The notes below the pieces were generated by a model. That model made no database searches. It was not told the DNA's origin and saw nothing but the letters and a program-made list of their open reading frames with translations. Both the position numbers and the translations under genes were made by a program. Below are positions 45,883 to 55,380 of a stretch of 64,000 nt of DNA, in pieces. The DNA is from Megalonaias nervosa (Eukaryota > Mollusca > Bivalvia > Unionida > Unionidae), in the NCBI GenBank assembly GCA_016617855.1, contig JAECUM010003638.1:1-64000 (forward strand), written 5' to 3'. Numbering within the stretch: position 1 is the first letter of the stretch; each line of letters begins with the position of its first letter.

Positions 45883-46212
45883 GAATAAAATGACTGCTTC
45901 GGTGACCTAAGTAGTTAGAGCATCTGCCTCAGATGCAGGAGGTCACAGGTTTGAACCCCAGCCAGTTAATACCAAAGACTTATAAAAATAGTACTAACAG
46001 CTGCCTCACTTGATGCTGAGTATTAAGAGGTTAGTGTTAGGATATGGGCTACTAGGTGGGACATGATGCTACATGTCGGCAGCATGATGCCCCAGTGCTA
46101 GACATCACTATAAACTGTCACACTGCAGATATTGTAGCAATATGGCTGTAAAATTGTAAAGCCACATTAAAAATCCAAAACACACACACACACATACTCA
46201 TAGAATAAAATG
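45883..46212 (+). mobile_element. SINE family S1, 10-bp target duplication
   Basis: The body is 45893-46202, flanked by GAATAAAATG (45883-45892, 46203-46212). Head ACTGCTTCGGTGACCTAAGT, B box GGTTTGAACCCC, shared body, (CA)n tail. It carries a small deletion in the GGTCGGCCTGGTGTC region compared with the 16874 copy. Confidence 0.93.
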
Positions 46213-46698
46213 TTATTGGTTCGTACCACTTACCTTAACATCCAATGAATTATACCATTTTTAGGGATGGATTCAAACTGATGCATATTTGGTACTCACA
46301 ATAACAACAAAATCTAATCCTCCGTGAATATTTCTGAGTTCATAGTATGTTTGACAGTGTGAATTATTGATTATCAACAAGTAAATTGCATGGACAATTC
46401 AGATTTTCAGCACACAGTGCTGCTTATATATGAGGGTGGATGCATGTGTATGTTTTAATACAGTGCTGAAAATGCACTGAAGCATGTAGACTGTCCATGT
46501 AAACTAATGCTTGTCTCATCTTTATGAAACATTTCTATTAACATTTCTTTCCAAACATGAATTTATGAGGCATGTCCACACTTTGCAACAAAATATTTCA
46601 TTTGATTCACTCTATTCATATTTATAGCCCAACAAAACACTTCACAAGACTTGACCCATTTCAGCTTCATGCTCTTTCCATCTGAGTAGCTAGCAATC

Positions 46699-47063
46699 TG
46701 TTATCGAGATATCGACCACTCCAGAGTCCTAGTGGTTAGAGCATCTGCCTCAGATGCAGGAGGTTGCAGGTTTGATCCCCAGCCGATTCATACCAAAGAC
46801 TTATAAAAATGGTACTAACAGCTGCCTCGCTAGGCACTCACCATTAAGAGGTTAGTGTAAGGACTGGTCGGCCTGGTGTCAGAAAAATGTGACTGGGTGG
46901 GACATGATGTTATATGTCTGCGGCATGATGCCCTAGTGCTAGACATCACTATAAACTGCCACACCACAGGCATCATAACAATATGACTGAAAAATTGTTA
47001 AAGCTGTGTTAAAAATCCAAATCACATACACACACACACACACACACACATGTTATTGAGATA
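46699..47063 (+). mobile_element. SINE family S1, 13-bp target duplication
   Basis: The body is 46712-47050, with TGTTAT[C/T]GAGATA duplicated (46699-46711, 47051-47063; one mismatch). Standard head (AGTCCTAGTGGTTAGAGCAT), body and a long (CA)n tail. Confidence 0.92.
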
Positions 47064-47325
47064 GCTAACAGCTTGTTATTGTGTTTATAACCAGTGATGC
47101 ATCCACATTTTTAATCTGTTTTTGTATTTATAACCAGACTTACAACCATATCTTTAATCTGTTATTATGTTTATAACCAGTCATATCATATCTTTATCTA
47201 TCTCCAGTATGCCTATATGTCTATGTAACCCATGCTTTTGTGCATTAAGGTGAATTGTACTCATTTATGTTATTTAAGCTTTGATACATGGATTGTCAAA
47301 GAGATACAGTCTCTCTAGCAGGATT

Positions 47326-47331
47326 ATGTGC

Positions 47332-47378
<47 letters not shown>

Positions 47379-47670
47379 TGTGTGTGATTTGGATTTTTTA
47401 ACATAGCTTTAACAATTTTTCAGTCATATCGCAACGATGTCTGCAGTGTGACAGTTTATAGTGATGTCTAGCACTGGAGCATCATGACGCAGACATGTAG
47501 CATGATGTCCCACCCAGTCACATTATCCTGACACCAGGCCGACCAGTCTTTACACTAACCTCTTAATGCTGAGCGCCTGGTGAGGCAGCTATTAGTACTA
47601 ATTTTATAAGTCCTTGGTATGGCTCAGCTGGGGTTTGAACCCTCAACTTCCGGCATCTGATCATGTGCTT
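47326..47670 (-). mobile_element. SINE family S1, minus strand, 5'-truncated
   Basis: The body is 47334-47662, flanked by ATGTGCTT (47326-47333, 47663-47670). The tail is a long (TG)n on the plus strand. The SINE head is cut after the B box region, so this is a 5'-truncated insertion. The stretch 47671-48322 up to the next exon shows no gene. Confidence 0.88.
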
Positions 47671-48322
47671 AATATTGTGGTACAAATCCAGATTCTGTGC
47701 TTAATATGGTGAATTTTTCATGAGGGACAAATCTGAATTCTGTATTGTTGTGGTGAATTCACTCTTTTTCTTGTGGTAAAATTTTCCTGGACTTCATGGT
47801 TAATACAAACAACAAAAATTACAGACACAATTATCCTTCTTTGGTAACTACAAGACTCCTTCTCAAAGCCACAAATTTAAGTACCAAAAAAATTTATTTT
47901 TCAATAATGCCACTCTAATTGATACCCATGATTATAAGCAGACATTACAGTATACTAAATAATGAATACTGTCCTGTCAGGGCAAATTTATTACAAAATT
48001 AAAAATCACTGTTGCATTTGGCCAGTCAGCATTTACCTCATTTAAACAAGTGGCATGAACCATGTGGTCAAATGTGATAAATATTTGTAGAATGCAACTT
48101 AATGCAATTGGTCAGTTAATACAGCTTGTATCATCTCATTCATCTGGAATATAGCTGTTCCTATCTTGGTTGAATACAAAAACTGCACATGGGTATTTAA
48201 GTCGTGATTTACTGTGAAGTAATTAAAAGCATATGCTTGATGAAAAGTTGCTGCATCTATAAGAGAACATGTACTGGAGACTGTTGATGAATATTTTTGT
48301 TTTTAAATTTCTGTATTTCCAG

Positions 48323-48394
48323 GCAATATGTTTGCTTGTAAAGAACAAACTCTCCAAGGAAGCAATTGAACAGGTCAGCAAGGATACTGGAAAG
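48323..48394 (+). CDS. RTRAF: RTRAF internal exon (sixth coding exon)
   Basis: Acceptor CTGTATTTCCAG ends at 48322 and donor GTAAAG follows 48394. Phase 0 in and out, 72 bp, 24 codons: AICLLVKNKLSKEAIEQVSK then DTGK. It aligns with the vertebrate AIRILVQERLTQDAVAKANQ-type segment. This lies in the C-terminal helical region thought to mediate contact with complex partners such as FAM98 and DDX1 (from literature on the human protein). Only 44 bp separate the exon from a TTAA-flanked transposon, so intron 6 splicing signals must lie very close to it. Confidence 0.94.
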
Positions 48395-48727
48395 GTAAAG
48401 TTTTGCAAGTTGATGATTATTATTTATTATATACTTAAAGGTCACTGGCCACCTATTTTGTACAAATGTGGGATATTATTATAGTCATAAAAAACTGCAT
48501 TAATTAATGTATGCACACCATAAAAATGTTTAATTAGACTTAAAAATCCGCTTTTTTAAATGAATAAAATTGTTCGGCAGTCTCCATAAATAATCGGTAG
48601 TTTCTGTGTGCCAAAAATGGATATGACGTACATTTATCCCTTCTATTCAATGTAGCCATTCAAGTGTTTAATTTCCCCATGTATGTTTATGTGATATATC
48701 TTACGATCGTGCTTTTGTATAGCAAAT

Positions 48728-48939
48728 ATGGTGCACTGTGTTGTATATGGATGTAACTAAAAGAGTGATGATGGAACAAAAGGGTTCTTTCTTTTTCCGA
48801 AAGACCCTGTTCACCACAAAATGTGGATTGAAGCTGTGGGATCGAATAGGGTGAGGGATGGGAAAGTCCTAAATCCTCCTAAATCCTGTAGAAAGCTCTA
48901 TGGTGCATGTAAGAAGAGGGATAGAAAGTGCGTAAGTTA
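48728..48939 (+). pseudogene. THAP domain exon inside the TTAA element (broken)
   Basis: From the ATG at 48728 the frame reads MVHCVVYGCN, a stop, then KSDDGTKGFFLFPKDPVHHK and MWIEAVGSNRVRDGK. This is the first two thirds of a THAP zinc finger: the C-x4-C pair, the FP motif and the invariant W. The C-x2-H pair is not reached. The exon ends near a donor-like GTAAGT at 48932, so a following exon would supply it. The TAA after GCN kills it. The domain normally binds the transposon ends. Confidence 0.75.
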
Positions 48940-49166
48940 AATATATCAAATAAAGGATTACAGTACAGTAATGTTACTGCAGATGTAAAATATTAATGTT
49001 TAAAATTATCACAACACTTTTTGAACATGCAGAGTGTAGACTTTGATCAAACTCTTTATTTAGCATTATTATAACCAATACGAACTCTAAAGAATTTAAA
49101 AAAAGAAATATGGGGTATTACTCTGGGATGTTTATCATTTATAGGTGTACAAGACTGTAGAATCAG

Positions 49167-49175
<9 letters not shown>

Positions 49176-49234
<59 letters not shown>
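49176..49234. repeat. (AT)n microsatellite inside the TTAA element
   Basis: ACACAC then a long AT run, in the middle of the 48439-50535 element. A 75-100-bp direct repeat (TTGGATTCTTTTAAGTGTGC…) at about 49956 and 50024 is a further internal duplication. Confidence 0.9.
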
Positions 49235-49239
<5 letters not shown>

Positions 49240-50539
49240 ATTTACCATATATATAGGGACATGATAAAATAATTTTTTTCCTGTCCCAGAACTTACAGTG
49301 AAACTTTTTTTCCTCAAGGTAAATGTCCCAAGACTTAAGAAACGAAATAATTTTGTGTTGACACTTATTTGAAAATAAAATGAAAGAAACTTACCTTGCA
49401 TTGTTATAATTTATTCCTTCTTTTTCATTATGCGAAATTTATTAAAGAAAAAATATATATCCACAAACTCTGTATATGTAGCAGATGCCAGCTGGCATAT
49501 GCATCCTTACTGTAGTGTGTATCTCTTAAGTCAGATAACAAAATCGCAAATGAGACAGGAATATCAGAAGGCACCTGCCATTCATGCATGATACATTATA
49601 AGGTGCAAAATGACCAAGACTGTATTGTATCAAGGTTAACTATACAACGGTATCTTGCAAATAAAAATCATTATTTGAAAATGCATTCACTGTGAGTGCA
49701 AATGATAATCTTGTTGCCAACATGGGTTACAAAAGTATTATTACAGCAGGTTATTGCTGTGTACACTATTTACCCTACAAACATCAATGACCGTTGGTAT
49801 CAATTATGATTACATACGGAAAACAAATAGAAACCCGGGTGATGAATAAACACGACTGGCAGCGAGCAATAAACTCATTGCTTAAACTTACCGAAGGATA
49901 TCCAAAACAAAGGTTGTTTTATTACAAAGTAAGCCAACCCCGGATACTGACTTTGGATTCTTTTAAGTGTGCCGATTTCTTTTTATGAAGTCGGCCAACA
50001 TAGTGAAGCCAACTTTGGTTTCTTTGGATTCTTTTAAGTGTGCCGATTTCTTTTTTCTTTTTTTTAACATAGTCGGCCGACATAGGGAAGCCAGCATAGA
50101 TTCCGTTTTACATGTATTAACAAGAATTTTAAAAATAAATTGAAACTTGGGAATATTTTTGAAAGTGACACAATCTAGTGCGTCATGCATGCATATCGAT
50201 ATAAGGCTGAACAGTAAATTAGTTTTCAATAGTTTCATCTAAATGTTCCCTATCCATAGTTTATAGTGTTTTATTTTTCGACATCAAGAAGCATGTATTT
50301 CGTCTTGTGGGGATAAATGTACGTCATTTCCGGTTGGCGTCCTCTATAGGTGGGAAATCGTAGCTAAGGGGAAGTAACAGCATTGTATACTTTTATTTTG
50401 AGTAATTAAAAATTATTATTTATTCTTTACACTTGATAATTTTTTTATTCTTTTTGTGCGAGTATAACTACTTTTAATCATGTAATGCAAATCTGATGTA
50501 GAAAGAACCACATTAAAGTATGGCCGGTGACCTTTAAGT

Positions 50540-52440
50540 GTGAAATATAGAAAATGCTAGCAAAATATTTGTCATATTTTGTTCATTCCTATATTTTCAC
50601 ATGTGAAAAATATATCCTTATATTTTCACAAGTGAAAATGTAAGATTTTTCCCATGATACAATTCATCTCTTGGACTACTTTTTATAACATGAGCTACTC
50701 CCCTTGCTGATTGTATACAATTTTTCTTATGATTACAAGAAATATATAAGAAAATGATGTATTGGTACTTGTGGAATTAGAAATGGGTATAGTTTGAATC
50801 CACTGAAGATGCAACTGTGAAGCAAACTCCAGGTTTAGGAAACTGACAGGCACAAGTGCAAATTTTCTTGGAAGAGAAGGAAATTGGAAACATAAGGATT
50901 AATTCAGAAAATGATGTTAAACAGTATACAAGTCGATTAAGGAGGTCAGGAACATAGAATTGTTCCTTCCTTTTGTACTGAGTGACCATATTGGAAACTT
51001 CTTTCTGGCTTTCCAAAGGGAAAATGGAACTGAGTTTGAGCCAACAACTCTCAGGAGCATTCTTTCCTCATTTGATAGGCATGGATTTTCCCTCAGTTTA
51101 GCAACTGTAGAGAAATGCTTAAATTGAAATTGTATCTAACCAAACAAGTCCACATAAATCTAAAACTACTTACTTTCTTCTAAAAGTGCTGACTTCATAA
51201 ATATAATCAGTTTCATTGAGTCCTTGGGTTAGTGTTTATTCTCATATTACTGTATTACAAGATATCCCATTTTTGGACAAGAACTAATTGCTTGGGCACA
51301 TAGGGAAAGAAGGAAGCTTCAAGCACCATAATTTAAGCAGCTTCTTTACAGAAAGTATAATCAATGCTTGTACAAACATCCATCCGCTTGAAGCAACTTC
51401 ATAATTGGATGTATGTAGTGCAGAATGGGCAGTCACCAACACACGCCAAACAGAGAAGAATACTTTCTTAGCAGACACTAATTCAGAATAAGTCATCTGC
51501 AAAGCTAACATTCTCAACTTTCGTAGTTCCTTTTGTTCAGTATTGTTTGATTTGTCAGATTTTTATGCTTGTTAAAGCAGTTCAGTATGTTGAATCGAGC
51601 TAAATTCATCCGTTGACATCATAGTTTAGTGGTGCATATTCTTCTGCACATGATGTGTAAATAAAAGAAAGACCATTTTACACTCAAGTTAAAATTTTCT
51701 GCTCTCTTTTAAATTTAATAAGTGTCATTAAAGTGTATATTTCACTTAGAAAACAATAAATAAAATGAAAAATGACTCTTGTCCCCATTCTTGATAACTA
51801 TTGACCCTCACTCCCAGCGTTATACTGGTGTTGTTTTTTTTTCCTTTTATCAAGGGTTGTAGAAAGTGACTCATTGGGGTATTAAGAAAACGGAAAAAAG
51901 CATATAATAAAATGAAATGTTTCATTTCCAACATTAATAAAGGATATCTTTCATCATCTGGTACAAGAAATTACATATTTTAACTTGTGACTTCACCACT
52001 GGTTAAAGTATAATGTTTTTTGTACCATGTGATGAAATATATCCCATTTTAACGTAGGAAAAGAAAATATCCTATATTGACTGTTCTCATTTATTTTACC
52101 TTATAATGGATCCATTTTGCCTTAGATTGCAGGAACAAGTCTGAGTCAAGTACAGTTTAGATCAAAGTAGATAAATCTGTAATAAAAGAGACAATAGGAA
52201 CATTTTGATTTTAAATAAATAAGTTGAGTGAATTTCATATAATTATTGGGCAGTGACCAAACAAATTGATGAGGTGTCTTGGGTCTTACATCTACAAAAA
52301 GAATAATTTCTGACCGGCTTTTCCAATTTTCCAAGTGTTGGCTTGTTCCATATTGCACTTGGAATGATATTTACATACATGCCTTTCAGATGTATATTGT
52401 GCTCCAAGTTACTCTTCTTCCATGTTAGCATATCTTCCAG
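50540..52440. other. Intron 6 sequence, no gene recognised
   Basis: AT-rich sequence with only short frames on both strands. None shows a domain, and I see no repeat beyond a short inverted stretch TATATTTTCACATGTGAAAA near 50590. Confidence 0.5.
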
Positions 52441-52441
52441 T

Positions 52442-53100
52442 ACTTTATGGGTTCTTCTCACTTACTCTAGATCACTGTTATGGGTTCTTCTCACTCACTC
52501 TAGATCACTGTTATGGGTTCTTTTCACTTACAATTGAGTACTGTGTTATGGGTTCTTCTCACTTACTCAAGAGTACTTTGTTATGGGTTCTTCTCACTCA
52601 CTCTAGATCACTGTTATGGGTTCTTTTCACTTACAGTTGAGTACTGTGTTATGGGTTCTTTTCACTTACTATAGAGTACTGTGTTATGGGTTCTTTTCAC
52701 TTACTATAGAGTACTGTATTATGGGTTCTTCTCACTTTCTCTAGAGTACTTTGTTATGGGTTCTTCTCACTCACTCTAGATCACTGTTATGGGTTCTTTT
52801 CACTTACAATTGAGTACTGTGTTATGGGTTCTTTTCACTTACTATAGAGTACTGTGTTATGGGTTCTTTTCACTTACTATAGAGTACTGTATTATGGGTT
52901 CTTCTCACTTTCTCTAGAGTACTTTGTTATGGGTTCTTCTTACTTACTCTAGAGCACTGTGTTATCAGTTCTTCTCACTTTAGAGCACTGTGTTATGGAT
53001 TCTTCTCTCTTACTCTAAAGTGCTGTTTTATGGTTTCTTCTCACTTTAGGGCACTGTGTAACGGGTTCTTCTCACTTCAGAGCACTGTGTTATGTTTCTT
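52442..53100. repeat. Minisatellite, ~33-37-bp unit, ~18 copies (intron 6)
   Basis: Copies of TTATGGGTTCTTCTCACTTA then CTCTAGAGTACTGTG, with two alternating sub-types (TAGATCACTG and ACAATTGAGTACTGTG). Blocks of several units are themselves duplicated (52590-52740 against 52770-52920), showing higher-order amplification. It ends 140 bp before an RTRAF exon. Confidence 0.95.
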
Positions 53101-53241
53101 CTCCAAACTATCTGAAAATGCTAAGGCTTGAATTTCTGGGATTAGATTAAGTGCATTCTCACTTAATAATCCAGCCAAACAAACATGATTTGGGCTACTA
53201 AATTGAACTGATTTTATGGAAACTTTCACCTTTTATTTCAG

Positions 53242-53290
53242 GTGGAACATATTGCTCTGGATCAAATGGAGCTAGGGTTTGACACTGGAG
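53242..53290 (+). CDS. RTRAF: RTRAF internal exon (seventh coding exon)
   Basis: Acceptor CTTTTATTTCAG ends at 53241 and donor GTGAGTT follows 53290. Phase 0 in, phase 1 out, 49 bp: VEHIALDQMELGFDTG plus the first G of the next codon. It matches the vertebrate LPVALDKHILGFDTGD segment, and GFDTG is a hallmark of the family. The next exon, expected to begin with the rest of an Asp codon and to encode the strongly conserved C-terminal leucine-rich helix, was searched for by eye to the window end and not seen. Intron 7 therefore exceeds 10.7 kb. Confidence 0.93.
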
Positions 53291-54029
53291 GTGAGTTTCT
53301 ATATACCAGAATAGTGATCATTTTGCTCTAGCAGGCTTGGGTTGCTCGACATAAATTGACTCCTTGAAAAAAAGAGAAGAATGCTTTGCCTTCATATCAG
53401 TGTATGTATTCCTTAAAACTGGCTTTTTTGACTTTTCATAGAAATTGATGCAGAACTTATAAATATTTTGAAAACTCTAAAATAATGAAAATGTCATTTA
53501 TAAAGATCTAACCATGTAGATGTTATATAATAAAGTCTTCATAGATCCAGGTACTACTTTTAGATAAAGGGAGCTTAAAAGTTGTCTGCCAACATATGGC
53601 AGTCAGGCAGAGTGATCTCCCTTTAGGTATAAGGCTTGGCAGCAAAGTCAAAGAACTTCTCAGTTAATACTTCTGCTCCACCAAGAACACACTCTTATCC
53701 CAAGAGGCCTTGCAAAAGCCAGAATCTATGTGGAAGATATACCTTTACAATTTTTAGGAGTTTTTTCACTTTCAGTATTCCATCAGTATTCCACATTTTT
53801 CTCTTCCTATACCGACAAAGTTCTGCCTTAACAATTTGCTAACACTTGGTCCTCAACACATTTTTAGGTACTTGCACAGGGAGCCTAAATCACTTTGCAT
53901 TCAGTTCACACTGTAATTATTTTGTATGTGCAAGTTTCTAGCACTTATAAAAACTCCTATATTTGTAATTCCATTATGAATGGGTACATATCAGTGAGTT
54001 TCTGTTACAAGGCATTCATAGCATCAGGG

Positions 54030-55160
54030 TGCCAACTTCAGTGTTTTTACTTGTACAGGCAGTCTGTGGGCCTTTTTCTGTACAGGTAATTGCTTCATAA
54101 TGGATATTGTGGTACCTGCTTTGTATGATATCTAAAATGGTGCCTCAGTTCCATTTTATGTGAAGGTTTTTGTGTGTAATGTAGACACTTGTGTACATTG
54201 TGTGCATGATTTGGATTTTTAACATAGCTTTAAAAAATTTTCAGTCATATCACTACAGTGTCTGCTCTATGGCAGTTTATAGTGATCTCTTGCATTGGGG
54301 CATCAGGCCACATACACGTAGCATCATGTCCCACCCAGTCACATTATTCTGACACCAGGCCAACCAATCCTAACACAGACCTCTCAGTGGTGAGTGCCTA
54401 GTGAGGCTGCCGTTAGTACCATTTTTATAAGTCTTTGGTATGACTCGGCTGGGGTTTGAACCCTTGACTTCCTGCATCAGAGGCAGACGCTCTAACCACT
54501 AGGCCACCGGAGTGGTCGTGTATATTCTGTATTGCGTCCACTCTGGTCAGACAAGTACAGGTAACCTTTCTATACATGGTTTACTCAGACGTGTCTTGCT
54601 CATGCATGTTTCTATGGCAACACTTGAGTCATGTTTATCTGCATAAGCATTCCATCATATTTAAAGAGCACTTAGTCTCTCACACAGGTAGCCTATGTAA
54701 CTTCACAAGATAGGTTTGGGCTACAATATTTATATGTATGCATGTCTTTATGCCCTGAAGAAACTCCTTATGTATGTAAAATTCTGTCGTTTCTGTTACA
54801 TCCAGGTGAGTATCCTTTACCATGGTATCCTTAGCCTTGGAACACCATGCTTCAATGATTCTACCTGTACATGTTGCCCTTTACCTTCCCTACAGGTAGC
54901 ATTGTAATTGAGAATGTCTGCTATCACTTTCTTCCAGGTAACCATCATTTGGTATTGCTCTGTGCCCTCACTGTATTCAAACATCACCTGTGCAGGCCCA
55001 CAGGTTTATACTTCTCCTTACATGTGGTATTGCCATTATACTTTACCTATGTGCTTCATTGCTTTATTAGGCTGTCTGTTATCAATTTCTGGGTCAACTT
55101 TTCAAGATTCAGCTCTGCACCAACATTGCATTCTAAAGGACAGGTACAGGTCTACAGTTT
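54030..55160 (+). repeat. Diverged repeats with CAGGTA motifs (intron 7)
   Basis: CAGGTAA, CAGGTAG or CAGGTGAG occurs at about 54084, 54557, 54686, 54804, 54894, 54936 and 55142, each in a similar C/T-rich context. This suggests an old tandem array now diverged (interrupted by the SINE at 54204). The motifs look like splice donors, but no exon structure supports them. Confidence 0.35.
54191..54530 (-). mobile_element. SINE family S1, minus strand, ~13-bp target duplication
   Basis: The body is 54204-54517, flanked by GTGTACATTGTGT and GTGTATATTCTGT (two mismatches). The minus-strand head GACCACTCCGGTGGCCTAGT and B box GGTTTGAACCCC are intact, but the (CA)n tail is very short. The duplication mismatches suggest an older insertion than the 37132 copy. 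Confidence 0.88.
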
Positions 55161-55380
55161 TATATGTTTTGCTCTATTCGTCTTATAGATTAAAACTATA
55201 GGCAAAGCTCAAAAGTGCACATCTTGGGGCGAAAATGTCACCAGTCTGCATGCTGACCTTTCCTCAGTGTGAGAATTTCTGGTGGACAAGGGAGATAAAA
55301 CCAACTCTTACCCTTCAGCCACAAAGCACCAGACATTGACACGCTCAGAAACAGCTCCTGCATCCGAGGCATCATCACAG

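Larger units (their letters stand above)
48435..50539. mobile_element. TTAA-target DNA transposon (Kolobok-like), non-autonomous
   Basis: The body is 48439-50535. TTAA stands on both sides (48435-48438, 50536-50539). The ends are AGGTCACTGGCCA on the left and, inverted, AGGTCACCGGCCA on the right. A second inverted match, ATGACGTACATTTATCCC, lies about 185-215 bp inside each end (48622 and about 50318). It contains a THAP exon (48728-48939) but no DDE transposase. Kolobok transposons use TTAA targets and encode THAP proteins; piggyBac also uses TTAA but has CCC-type ends. Intron 6 of RTRAF. Confidence 0.75.

Noticed and set aside
49135..49401. Open frame rich in Ile-Tyr
   Set aside because: Generated by the (AT)n microsatellite at 49176-49234.
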